33,144 nt of DNA from a virus, in the IMG/VR virus record IMGVR_UViG_3300032093_000500, positions 1 to 33,144 of that record; one strand, given 5' to 3'. Position 1 is the first letter of the stretch. The number at the start of each line of letters is the position of its first letter. A program made the translations under genes and the position numbers. The notes under the pieces were generated by a model. The model had not been told where the DNA came from, made no database searches, and worked only from the letters and a program-made list of their open reading frames with translations. This document shows positions 6,860 through 14,060 of the stretch, one piece after another.

Positions 6860-7984
6860 ATGATTATGAAAGAGAAATTTTTACCTTGGTTTTTATTGTT
6901 CTGTGCATTAGGTTTATCGGGTGCTGCGGCATTTTATAGTGTTTATGGGTTATCAATAGTGTTTATTGGTGTTGCGATTCCTGTTATAGTAATGGGATCC
7001 TTTTTGGAGATATCAAAAATCGCAATTGCGACTTATCTTCATGATAAATGGAAAGAAACTTATGGTATTTTAAAAATATATTTAACAATTGCCCTTGTTA
7101 TATTATCCGTAATAACTTCAATGGGGATCTATGGATTATTGAGTAGCGGATTCCAACAGAACATTGCAAAACTTGAAATTAATAATAAGAAAATAAAAAA
7201 CATTGAGGTTAAAAAAGAAAGATTTGAGGAAATAAAAAAAGATATATCAAAAGAGAAAGGAACACTTGACGGAGACATAACAAACTTAAGGGATGGACTT
7301 TCAAAAAATACAACAACTCAAAGTGTTGATAGAACAACAGGACAATTAATAACAAGAGCAAATAATGCAAATAGAAAAACATTTGAGGATCAATTAAAAC
7401 AGGCACAAATAAGAAGAGATGAACTTGGAAATAAGTTTGATGCGATTAATGATAGTATTACCGAACTTGATGTTACGATACTTGATATGGAGTCTGAAGA
7501 AGTGTCATCAAGTGAACTTGGTGCTATAAAATATTTAAGTGAAGTACTTGGGTGGGATATAAAAAGAACCGCAAATCTTTTTATATTGATCTTAATATTT
7601 GTGTTTGATCCATTGGCGATAACTCTTGTTATTGCAACAAATCAAGCTTTTAAAGTAAAGAAAAAAGATGAAGAAACCCCTCAAGTAACCCCTAACCATC
7701 CCCCAAGTACCGACCAAGTAATTGATGAAAAAAGAGTTGAACAATTGACTGATTTACAGAAAGAATCAAAAAAGGTGTGGGATAATGTTCGTAGACTTAG
7801 AGAGGAAGGTAAATTACCTCCACCACCAACTGAAGAAGAAGTTTTAGAAGAACCAACCGCACTTGCGTTTACCCCATATGAAATTGAGAGTAAATCAGAT
7901 AATGAGGAATTTTTCCAAGAGGATGTATTTTTTCCTGAAGAAAAAAAAACTAAAAGATTAGTATACACAAAGAAAGATGTTTGA
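6860..7984 (+). CDS. Membrane protein with coiled-coil domain
   Basis: 374 residues (ATG 6866 is an alternative start). Three hydrophobic segments lie in the first 120 residues (about 8-27, 32-52 and 72-95), then a long Lys/Glu-rich helical region (about 105-215), a fourth segment LFILILIFVFDPLAITLVIA near residue 240, and a Pro-rich charged tail. This layout, with a DPLAI motif in the last helix, is one I associate with large marine phages, but I know no function. It overlaps the amidase gene by 8 bases, so it probably belongs to the lysis or envelope-related unit; a holin-like role is possible but the protein is much larger than usual holins. Confidence 0.75.
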   Translation: MIMKEKFLPWFLLFCALGLSGAAAFYSVYGLSIVFIGVAIPVIVMGSFLEISKIAIATYLHDKWKETYGILKIYLTIALVILSVITSMGIYGLLSSGFQQNIAKLEINNKKIKNIEVKKERFEEIKKDISKEKGTLDGDITNLRDGLSKNTTTQSVDRTTGQLITRANNANRKTFEDQLKQAQIRRDELGNKFDAINDSITELDVTILDMESEEVSSSELGAIKYLSEVLGWDIKRTANLFILILIFVFDPLAITLVIATNQAFKVKKKDEETPQVTPNHPPSTDQVIDEKRVEQLTDLQKESKKVWDNVRRLREEGKLPPPPTEEEVLEEPTALAFTPYEIESKSDNEEFFQEDVFFPEEKKTKRLVYTKKDV

Positions 7985-8573
7985 TATTATTGAATTTGGA
8001 AACTTCAAACCAACAGGTAAACAAAAGAAGAAAAAACAAATTATATTAACTCACACATCAAGAGAAGTTAATACATATTTGATGTCATTGAAATATAGGT
8101 ACAATGGAAGATACGATAAAATACCAAATTACATTGTAGATAGAGAGGGTAAAATAATAAAGTTATTGAACGATAACGAACATAGTAATTTCTTTCCAAC
8201 TCAAAACGTAAATAGGAATTCAATTGTCATATCATTGGAAAATTTAGGTTGGTTGGAAAAACAATCATTAAAAAATTCACACATTAACTGGATTGGTAAT
8301 ATTTATAATGAGAAGGTTTTTGAAAAAAAATGGAGAGACTATTTTTTTTGGCAACCATACACTGAAATACAGGTTATTCAAACCGCAAAATTGTGTAAAG
8401 AGCTAACAAATAAACTTTCAATAAATAAAGAATGTGTAGGTCACAACACTAGAGTTAATGGTGTTGAAAAATATGAAGGAATAGTCACTAGAAGTAATTT
8501 TAATAGTGAATACACTGATTTAAGTCCAGCATTTAATTTTGATGAATTTATAAATTATATAGAAAATGAGTGA
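7977..8573 (+). CDS. N-acetylmuramoyl-L-alanine amidase (Amidase_2 type endolysin)
   Basis: 198 residues. It shows the Amidase_2/T7 lysozyme pattern: ILTHTS with the first zinc His (H26), a RYNGRYDKIPNYIVDREGKI substrate-cleft region, VGHN with the second His (H156) and TDLSPAF with the third ligand position as Asp (D181) in place of the Cys of T7 lysozyme, a substitution common in this family. The enzyme cuts the bond between N-acetylmuramic acid and L-Ala in peptidoglycan. No signal peptide or extra wall-binding domain is seen. It overlaps both neighbours by 8 bases, so the cluster is translationally coupled. Confidence 0.85.
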   Translation: MFDIIEFGNFKPTGKQKKKKQIILTHTSREVNTYLMSLKYRYNGRYDKIPNYIVDREGKIIKLLNDNEHSNFFPTQNVNRNSIVISLENLGWLEKQSLKNSHINWIGNIYNEKVFEKKWRDYFFWQPYTEIQVIQTAKLCKELTNKLSINKECVGHNTRVNGVEKYEGIVTRSNFNSEYTDLSPAFNFDEFINYIENE

Positions 8574-9189
8574 TTACGAGCAAATACAAAAAATGTTAAA
8601 AACAACAAGATCTTTGTTGGGTGGTAATATCCTTCAAGAGCAAGTTTCTGACATTAAAAAAAGTCATGGATTAATTAATGAACAGGAAGGAGATGAAGAT
8701 GCCGAAATGATTAACCCAATTACAAAAATTAATCCGTTAAAAGATTTAGAAAAAAGAGCAGAATATGAAACCGCCGATTCTGATGAAAAGGAGACTTCAA
8801 AAAGTGAAAGAAAAAAGGCTTACAGAATATCTGGAGGTATATTGGTTTTACATGGGACAGATGAGGCTGATGTTCAGTTAACTACTGATGATAAAAGAGC
8901 ATTCCAAGAAAGTATGGATGAGTTTGTTGCTGAAGTGGCTGAGATTGTGGACTTCAATAAATTAAACGTTTACGATAATAATGTTGAGTGGTCGGGTAAA
9001 GTAACTGAACTTGATATTGAGTTTTTCTTGTCAATTGGAGAATCAAAAGGGGTATATATAAACGGAACGATGATCAAACTTGATGATGATTTTCTTGACT
9101 TTGTAAATAAATTACAAGTTTTCTATGAGAAGTTTAAATCAAAATGGTCAAAAGTTATTGCTGCTAAAAAGAAAACACCTGAGAAATAA
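8566..9189 (+). CDS. Probable virion-associated phage protein
   Basis: 207 residues. An N-terminal helical, acidic low-complexity part (about 1-85) precedes a compact domain beginning AYRISGGILVLHGTDEADV and continuing through DDKRAFQESMDEFVAEV and VEWSGKVTELDIEFFLSIGE to a basic helical C-terminus. I recognise this as a conserved protein type of large marine phages but cannot name a function; its length and the neighbourhood suggest a structural or assembly role. It overlaps the amidase by 8 bases and the next gene by 1 base. Confidence 0.7.
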   Translation: MSDYEQIQKMLKTTRSLLGGNILQEQVSDIKKSHGLINEQEGDEDAEMINPITKINPLKDLEKRAEYETADSDEKETSKSERKKAYRISGGILVLHGTDEADVQLTTDDKRAFQESMDEFVAEVAEIVDFNKLNVYDNNVEWSGKVTELDIEFFLSIGESKGVYINGTMIKLDDDFLDFVNKLQVFYEKFKSKWSKVIAAKKKTPEK

Positions 9190-9821
9190 TGAAATTTATT
9201 AAAAAATTAGATCTTAAAAGTTTAACAATCATAGGATTGGTGATTGTCTTATTGTTAATGAGGATGTGTACATCTACAGGTACGGGTAATAATCCAGACG
9301 ATAACATTAAAATAAACGGTAAAAAATATACAGTTATTAAGAGAGAGATTGATACCGTATATGTACCGACTCACGATACTATATTTAGACCAGGAAAGAC
9401 AATTTATGTTGATGTACCCATTTATGTCAATGTACCACCAAATGTTGACACTGCGGAAATATTGAAAGACTATTATGCTAAATATACATACAAAGATACT
9501 TTACGTCTTAAAGATAGTTTAGGGTATATTGCGATTAGAGACACAATATTTAAAAATAGAATTTTGAATAGACATTTTGATGTTAATGTTAATAAAATTA
9601 AGATAAAAGAAGTGGTTTATGTTGAACCTGTTAAAAGATTAGAATTTTATTTTGGTGGTGTAATAGGATTTGATAAAGTTGATATTATAAACTTTGCCGG
9701 ACCAACTTTAATGTTAAAAGATAAAAAAGATAAAGTATACTCATTAGGAATAGGTTATAATAACGCTAAAACACTTTCAATACAAGGAGGGATGTATTGG
9801 AAAATTAAATTTAAAAAATAA
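9189..9821 (+). CDS. Spanin-like membrane-anchored envelope protein
   Basis: 210 residues. One N-terminal transmembrane segment (about 12-28, TIIGLVIVLLLMRMC) is followed by a long extracytoplasmic part: a beta-rich VDVPIYVNVPP stretch, a charged helical middle (LKDSLGYIAIRDTIFKNRI), and a C-terminal part of alternating aromatic/Gly strands that ends in WKIKFKK, reminiscent of outer-membrane strands. A single anchor, helical linker and membrane-interacting C-terminus next to an endolysin would fit a spanin linking inner and outer membranes. There is no convincing lipobox. Spanin function is an inference from topology and position. Confidence 0.6.
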   Translation: MKFIKKLDLKSLTIIGLVIVLLLMRMCTSTGTGNNPDDNIKINGKKYTVIKREIDTVYVPTHDTIFRPGKTIYVDVPIYVNVPPNVDTAEILKDYYAKYTYKDTLRLKDSLGYIAIRDTIFKNRILNRHFDVNVNKIKIKEVVYVEPVKRLEFYFGGVIGFDKVDIINFAGPTLMLKDKKDKVYSLGIGYNNAKTLSIQGGMYWKIKFKK

Positions 9822-9823
9822 AA

Positions 9824-10069
9824 ATGGCACTTACTCAATCTGATAAAAAAGAAATTGAAACTATGATCAGAAAAGAAATAAAAGATTTCTTAGGATCAAC
9901 TACTGTCAAACAGTTTGAGGATAAATTAATGGATAAAATCTCAAAAGATGTAAAAAGAGGTAAACTTGAAAAAGACATCAAGGATTTAATCATAAAATCA
10001 TTCAGAGAGTTCTACACGATAATGTATCAACAAAGAAGTTTCTGGGAATCAAGATTCAAAGGAGTGTAA
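9824..10069 (+). CDS. Small helical charged protein
   Basis: 81 residues, almost entirely charged helix (KKEIETMIRKEIKDFLGS, KDVKRGKLEKDIKDLIIKSF) ending in an aromatic stretch YQQRSFWESRFKGV. It starts two bases after the spanin-like gene and shares its last base with the next start. The C-terminal aromatic peptide is reminiscent of short phage structural or scaffold-binding proteins, but no family was recognised. Confidence 0.65.
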   Translation: MALTQSDKKEIETMIRKEIKDFLGSTTVKQFEDKLMDKISKDVKRGKLEKDIKDLIIKSFREFYTIMYQQRSFWESRFKGV

Positions 10070-11070
10070 TGGAAACAAATATCATTGATCAATTTAAGAG
10101 TCAATTAGGAAGAGAATCCGCTTTAGCGGGTATTATGGGGTCTGATTTAACATCAACCAGAAAAGACTTTGCACCTCAGAATGAGAATGAGGATAAAGGT
10201 AATGATAAAAGAGAGTCTTCTTCTGATTATCTTAAAGATGGCGTTACACTTAAACAAGTCTATGAATTAGTTAAGAACAAAAAATTAAGTAATAATAAAA
10301 TTAAACAAGAAATAAAAAAATTACTTAAGAACTCTGAAGAACTCAATGATTTTTTAAAATCATTTATTAGAAAGGAAACCAATGAAGATGTGTCTTTAGA
10401 TGATACCGTTGGTAAATATACAGGATCCGTTTCAGGTGTTGTTGGTAGTAGAAATGAGAACAAGGAAGCGACGGCATCAGGAGGTGGAGTTGGTGCGTAC
10501 GATACTCCTTTATTCGGTGATATGAAAGAAGAAAAATTAAAAGGAGGAAAGGCAGATAAAAAAACTTTTACTGATTTAGTGAACAAAAACAAAATAAAAG
10601 GAAAAGATATTGGTGAGATTAAAAAAGAACTATTAAAACAACTTAATAAAGGTATTAAAGTTGAAACGGAACACACTGATGATGAATCTGAGGCTAAAGA
10701 GATTGCTTTGGATCATTTGTTTGAGGATCCTAATTATTATGACAAATTAAAGAAAGTTGAAACTAAAGAGGCAACATCTTCAGGTGCTGGAGTTGGTGCG
10801 TATGAAACACCCGCCGCTTGGGCAAAAACTACAAGTAAAAAACATTGGAGAGGAAAATCAAAAACACAAATACCTGGAGGAAAATTCGTTCAGGTTAAAA
10901 AAAAATGTAAACGTTTTCCATATTGTAATCAAGGGGATATTAAAGCTCTTAAAATTTTTGAAAATCAAACCTTAAATAAGGTTATTAATGAAATAAGTGA
11001 TAAATATGATATTCACAAAGATCTAATAATTGATATTATTTCTAATGAGTTTAAAAAATTGAATAAATAA
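10069..11070 (+). CDS. Virion-associated protein with duplicated GVGAY motif
   Basis: 333 residues, Lys/Glu-rich. Two copies of the segment KEATxSGxGVGAYxTP occur (about residues 132-146 and 237-251), each followed by a charged stretch with KxxKKTFTDLVNKNKIKG- or KKHWRGK-like sequence. The C-terminus carries a Cys-containing KKKCKRFPYCNQGD segment and a helical INEISDKYDIHKDLIIDII tail. The repeated Ser/Gly/Ala-Tyr-x-x-Pro motif is typical of large-phage structural or core proteins in my experience, but that is recall, not a search. It follows directly on the 9824 gene. Confidence 0.6.
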   Translation: METNIIDQFKSQLGRESALAGIMGSDLTSTRKDFAPQNENEDKGNDKRESSSDYLKDGVTLKQVYELVKNKKLSNNKIKQEIKKLLKNSEELNDFLKSFIRKETNEDVSLDDTVGKYTGSVSGVVGSRNENKEATASGGGVGAYDTPLFGDMKEEKLKGGKADKKTFTDLVNKNKIKGKDIGEIKKELLKQLNKGIKVETEHTDDESEAKEIALDHLFEDPNYYDKLKKVETKEATSSGAGVGAYETPAAWAKTTSKKHWRGKSKTQIPGGKFVQVKKKCKRFPYCNQGDIKALKIFENQTLNKVINEISDKYDIHKDLIIDIISNEFKKLNK

Positions 11071-11072
11071 AG

Positions 11073-11080
11073 ATATTTAT
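11073..11080 (+). promoter_or_regulatory. ATATTTAT box before the 11094 gene
   Basis: GATATTTATAATAAAAAACA ends shortly before ATG 11094. The box and the following AAAAAACAA are closely matched upstream of 16792 and 32413, which makes this the strongest group of such boxes in the window. Confidence 0.4.
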
Positions 11081-11093
11081 AATAAAAAACAAA

Positions 11094-12233
11094 ATGGGAA
11101 AAGATAAATATATTGATGATTTATTAAAAAAAGTTTTAAATGAAACTTTGGAAGATAAGGCAAACGAAATAATGGAAAAATTGAAATTTAATCCTCCTGG
11201 ATCTTCATTTGATTATGTACAAGAAGGTAGTGTTTGTGAACAATGTGGTGGTGAAGTTATGGAAGGTAGTGTTTGTGAACAATGTTCTATGAAAGAAGGT
11301 GAGGTGATGGAAAAACTTCATGGAAAACAAAGAAAACTTGATTTAAATAAGAATAACAAAATAGATGCGGGAGATTTCAAACTATTAAGAAAAGGTAAGA
11401 AATCAAGTATGGGTGAAAATGAAATGGAGGAAGGCAACGCTTTTACTGGAGCACTTTCAAGGGCGAAAAAAGAAGGTAAAGACACTTTTGAAGTTGATGG
11501 TAAAAAATATCACGTAAAAGAATCAAATGATGATGAGGTTTTATATAGATTAGAAAATATTGAGGATAGTGCTTTATTTACCGAAGATGAAATGGTTGAT
11601 ATTATTGAAAGAATTATTAAAGAAGAAAATAATATTAAAAATACACCAACACCGGCGGGATATACTTATTATGAAAAGGCTCATAAAGGGTCTGGTAAGG
11701 AAGAGGATGATTATATGAAACTTCTTGCAAAGAAAATGAAAGATTATCTAAAGGATGGATCTAAAGGAGATTTTGATATGAACCCTAAACATTTCCCAAA
11801 AGGAAACGGAGAACTTGAAAAAATGAAGGCTAAAAAATATACGATGTCTGATGACGGAAAAGAATTTTTGGATGATTTTATGAGACCAGGAATGGAAAAT
11901 CTTGATTATGATGAAATACATCCTGATGAAGATTGGATGAAAGATAATATTGAAGGATCGTCAAGAACCGGAAATAATCCTGAATGGGCAAACGCAGTTG
12001 AAACTGATTTAGGTGAAAAAATTAATAAGAAAAGAAAGGCCAATAAATACGCCAAAGCAAAAAGACAAGCTTATAGAAAATCAAAACAGCCTGTTACTGA
12101 TGGTGTTGGTGAAAATGCCGGTCAAGGTATTGACATTAAAGTAGAATCCATTGATGAAAAAAAGGGAATTAAACTTAATGAGGAATTTGATAGAATTAAA
12201 AACTTAATGTCTTACACCAAAAAAACTCAATAA
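11094..12233 (+). CDS. Large acidic phage protein with Cys pairs and EF-hand-like loop
   Basis: 379 residues. After a helical N-terminus two near-identical EGSVCEQC segments (about residues 43-62) supply two Cys pairs that could bind zinc. They are followed by LDLNKNNKIDAGDF (about 82-95), which fits the EF-hand/dockerin calcium-loop spacing D-x-N-x-N-x-I-D-x-x-D, and by GNAFTGALSRAKKEGKDTFE (about 114-133) plus VDGKKYHV, a motif seen in many large-phage proteins. The rest is acidic and low in complexity, ending in a helical EEFDRIKNLMSY tail. Possibly a scaffold or head protein; this is inference from composition and neighbours. Confidence 0.6.
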   Translation: MGKDKYIDDLLKKVLNETLEDKANEIMEKLKFNPPGSSFDYVQEGSVCEQCGGEVMEGSVCEQCSMKEGEVMEKLHGKQRKLDLNKNNKIDAGDFKLLRKGKKSSMGENEMEEGNAFTGALSRAKKEGKDTFEVDGKKYHVKESNDDEVLYRLENIEDSALFTEDEMVDIIERIIKEENNIKNTPTPAGYTYYEKAHKGSGKEEDDYMKLLAKKMKDYLKDGSKGDFDMNPKHFPKGNGELEKMKAKKYTMSDDGKEFLDDFMRPGMENLDYDEIHPDEDWMKDNIEGSSRTGNNPEWANAVETDLGEKINKKRKANKYAKAKRQAYRKSKQPVTDGVGENAGQGIDIKVESIDEKKGIKLNEEFDRIKNLMSYTKKTQ

Positions 12234-12261
12234 TTTACAAAAAAATATTGTGTATTATAAT

Positions 12262-12296
12262 TTCTCCATAGGTTAGTTTCTATGGAGAATTTTTTT
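12262..12296 (+). promoter_or_regulatory. Perfect hairpin covering the start codon of the 12282 gene
   Basis: TTCTCCATAG (12262-12271) pairs perfectly with CTATGGAGAA (12280-12289) across an 8-base loop; the right arm contains ATG 12282 and is followed by seven T (12290-12296). It has the form of an intrinsic terminator for the upstream gene, but its right arm and T run are also the first codons of the next gene, so it may instead or also hide that start codon. Confidence 0.6.
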
Positions 12297-12746
12297 AATT
12301 ACATTACAAAGCCAATGAACCAAGAAGATGTTGATATTTGGTTTAGAGTTAATAATATTATTCCTGAAAAAATGGAATTGTATTATGATTTTAGTTTTTC
12401 ATTATACCAATTAATAATTGAGACATATCTTGGTGATGATAATAACGGTGAGACTAAATTGTTATTAAATGATGAGGATAAGAAAAAACATTTTGAATGG
12501 TGTTGGGATCAAACAATCAAAAACTTTAAAAAAGAAGAAATTGTTTTTAATAAAAAAGGAGAACATTACGAGTATTTTTTAAATTTCTTTACTGATATAT
12601 TTTATAATCAAAATGAAATAAAAATAAAGAACTCAATAGGAACATTCTTCAAAGATCTATTTGATAGAAATAAATCCTTTACCAAATCTGATCTTGATAT
12701 GATAAGCGCAATATACAAATCATTAGATAAAAATATGAATCTATAA
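12282..12746 (+). CDS. Conserved-looking phage protein, function unknown
   Basis: 154 residues, soluble, aromatic-rich: MENFFNYITKPMNQEDVDIW at the start, a FSFSLYQLIIETYLG segment and repeated FEWCWDQ/YFLNFFTDIFY aromatic helices. No family recognised. Its start codon and first five codons form the right arm and T run of a perfect hairpin (12262-12296), so its translation is likely to depend on RNA structure. Confidence 0.65.
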   Translation: MENFFNYITKPMNQEDVDIWFRVNNIIPEKMELYYDFSFSLYQLIIETYLGDDNNGETKLLLNDEDKKKHFEWCWDQTIKNFKKEEIVFNKKGEHYEYFLNFFTDIFYNQNEIKIKNSIGTFFKDLFDRNKSFTKSDLDMISAIYKSLDKNMNL

Positions 12747-12770
12747 TCTTTACATTAACTATTTGTGGTG

Positions 12771-12778
12771 TAGATTTG
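12771..12778 (+). promoter_or_regulatory. Possible Bacteroidetes-type -7 box TAGATTTG
   Basis: TAGATTTG fits TAnnTTTG and lies 34 bases before the Hc1-like start at 12813. No -33 TTTG at the right distance, so weaker than the others. Confidence 0.4.
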
Positions 12779-12812
12779 AAATAACATAAATAAACTTTTT
12801 TTTATATTGAAC

Positions 12813-12986
12813 ATGGAAACAATAGAAAGAATTAAAACTCTTACAGAAGAACTTAGTGTTGATTTTACTAAATTTGAAAATGGTAACAAAAGCGCTGGAA
12901 CTCGTGTTAGAAAAACATCTCAAGAATTGAAATCACTTTTGCAACAATTAAGAGGTGAAGTTTTGGAAGCAAGAAAAAAGGATTAA
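12813..12986 (+). CDS. Histone H1/Hc1-like DNA-binding protein
   Basis: A 57-residue protein whose core DFTKFENGNKSAGTRVRKTS and following ELKSLLQQLRGEV match, from memory, the Hc1-like histone H1 family (PF07432) found in Chlamydia and widely in Bacteroidetes, where the signature is a GNKAAGxRVRK segment between two helices. The length is right for the Bacteroidetes members. These proteins bind and compact DNA. In a phage it could help condense phage DNA or alter the host nucleoid. The start at 12813 is the only ATG that gives the whole domain; the next gene begins one base after its stop. Confidence 0.8.
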   Translation: METIERIKTLTEELSVDFTKFENGNKSAGTRVRKTSQELKSLLQQLRGEVLEARKKD

Positions 12987-12987
12987 T

Positions 12988-13179
12988 ATGACTAGTATAG
13001 ACACAATATATTTATTCATTTTTGTCTTTTCATTGGTTGCTATTTTTAGATCTGTATTCAGGTTTATTATTTCCCTACTACAAGAGAACCCTGAAAAATT
13101 GGTTTTTAGTAGTAGGGAAACCATTTTTATGGGTTTATTTATTACTTACATAATAACTTATTTAATACAAACTAACTAA
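12988..13179 (+). CDS. Small two-helix membrane protein
   Basis: 63 residues from ATG 12988 (an upstream in-frame TTG at 12955 lies inside the Hc1-like gene and is less likely). Two hydrophobic segments (about 5-27 and 46-61) are joined by a polar loop SLLQENPEKLVFSSRET. Small, two helices, so a holin-like or phage membrane protein is conceivable, but nothing specific is recognised. The loop-coding DNA contains a long perfect inverted repeat (13070-13120). Confidence 0.6.
   Translation: MTSIDTIYLFIFVFSLVAIFRSVFRFIISLLQENPEKLVFSSRETIFMGLFITYIITYLIQTN
13070..13120 (+). repeat. 12-bp perfect inverted repeat inside a coding sequence
   Basis: TTTCCCTACTAC (13070-13081) and its exact reverse complement GTAGTAGGGAAA (13109-13120) are separated by 27 bases, within which AGAACC (13085-13090) can pair with GGTTTT (13101-13106, with a G-T pair), giving one long near-continuous hairpin. 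Confidence 0.7.
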
Positions 13180-13619
13180 TGGGGTTGTTCAACGAATTTA
13201 ACATATTATTTCCTTACCTACAATCTGTAAGGAAACTAAAAAACTATTTATCTTTTGATATACATTTTCCTGAAAATTGGAAATTACCAAAAAAATACGT
13301 TAATGAAAAATCTGTGGTAGAAAATGAAAAAAATACCGTAGGTTATAGATTTTTTTCGTTTGTTGCCGAATTTAACGAGCAATCTGTTAATGAAATAACT
13401 GATAGTATTAAGAATGTGATTGCTTATAATAAAGAGAGAGAAGAGAAAGACAGACTATTTCAATCAAAGGTAAATGAGTTAAAATCAATATTTGAAAGAC
13501 AAAATTTAAATAACCTACAATCTTTGAAGTTTGAGATGGGTGAAAATAAAATAGAGTTGGAAGATGATGAAGAAGACAGTGAGCCGCACGGAAGGGATGC
13601 AAGAGTGGTTGAGGAGTGA
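13179..13619 (+). CDS. Conserved-looking phage protein, function unknown
   Basis: 146 residues: FNILFPYLQSVRKLKNYLSF near the start, then SFDIHFPENWKLPKKYV, FFSFVAEFNEQSVNEITDSI and a helical KEREEKDRLFQSKVNELKSI followed by FERQNLNNLQSLKFEM and an acidic tail. I have seen this order of motifs in other large phages but know no function. Its first base is the last base of the previous stop. The 3' end overlaps the next gene by 56 bases. Confidence 0.65.
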   Translation: MGLFNEFNILFPYLQSVRKLKNYLSFDIHFPENWKLPKKYVNEKSVVENEKNTVGYRFFSFVAEFNEQSVNEITDSIKNVIAYNKEREEKDRLFQSKVNELKSIFERQNLNNLQSLKFEMGENKIELEDDEEDSEPHGRDARVVEE

Positions 13620-13770
13620 AATTGAAAAGGATAAGATTGATGTTGAAAAAGAAAAACTAAAATTTCTTAATGAGATCAAACAATTTAAAAAAGAAGATAT
13701 TGTCCAACCAGTAGTAAATAAACCTAAATTAACATTATGGGAGAAAATAAAGAAAATAATAGTGGGGTGA
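13564..13770 (+). CDS. Small charged helical protein, overlapping both neighbours
   Basis: 68 residues from the ATG pair at 13564; the internal ATG at 13597 would give 57 residues and a shorter overlap with the upstream gene (23 bases instead of 56). Mostly Lys/Glu helix (KDKIDVEKEKLKFLNEIKQF) with a Trp-containing amphipathic end LTLWEKIKKIIVG that could touch a membrane. Translational coupling to the upstream gene is likely. No family recognised. Confidence 0.55.
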   Translation: MMKKTVSRTEGMQEWLRSEIEKDKIDVEKEKLKFLNEIKQFKKEDIVQPVVNKPKLTLWEKIKKIIVG

Positions 13771-14060
13771 TTGAAAAATTAGCTCTAATTACAGATGGGT
13801 TACAAAACTTATTCCCAAATGGAAAAACTGCCATAATTATTGAGTTGGATTATAAAGAATATAAAAAAATACAAAAAAACTTCAGGGACGTGGATAGTAT
13901 GTATGAACAATTTAAGATTGATCTATCTGGTACTGAAATAATTTTTGTTTTAGAGAACACATTGGTTAAAGAAGAACCAAAAAAAATAGAACCAATTAAA
14001 AAGAGTATTTGGGATAGATTATTCTTTAGAAAAAGTGGTAAATCTTCGGTAAAGAATTGA
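13737..14060 (+). CDS. Small phage protein, overlaps a convergent gene
   Basis: 107 residues starting 34 bases before the end of the previous gene. A short helical start, then AIIIELDYKEYKKIQKNFRD and EIIFVLE strands and a basic C-terminal tail SIWDRLFFRKSGKSSVKN. No family recognised. The last 42 bases are antisense to the 3' end of the leftward gene that ends at 14019. Confidence 0.6.
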   Translation: MGENKENNSGVIEKLALITDGLQNLFPNGKTAIIIELDYKEYKKIQKNFRDVDSMYEQFKIDLSGTEIIFVLENTLVKEEPKKIEPIKKSIWDRLFFRKSGKSSVKN

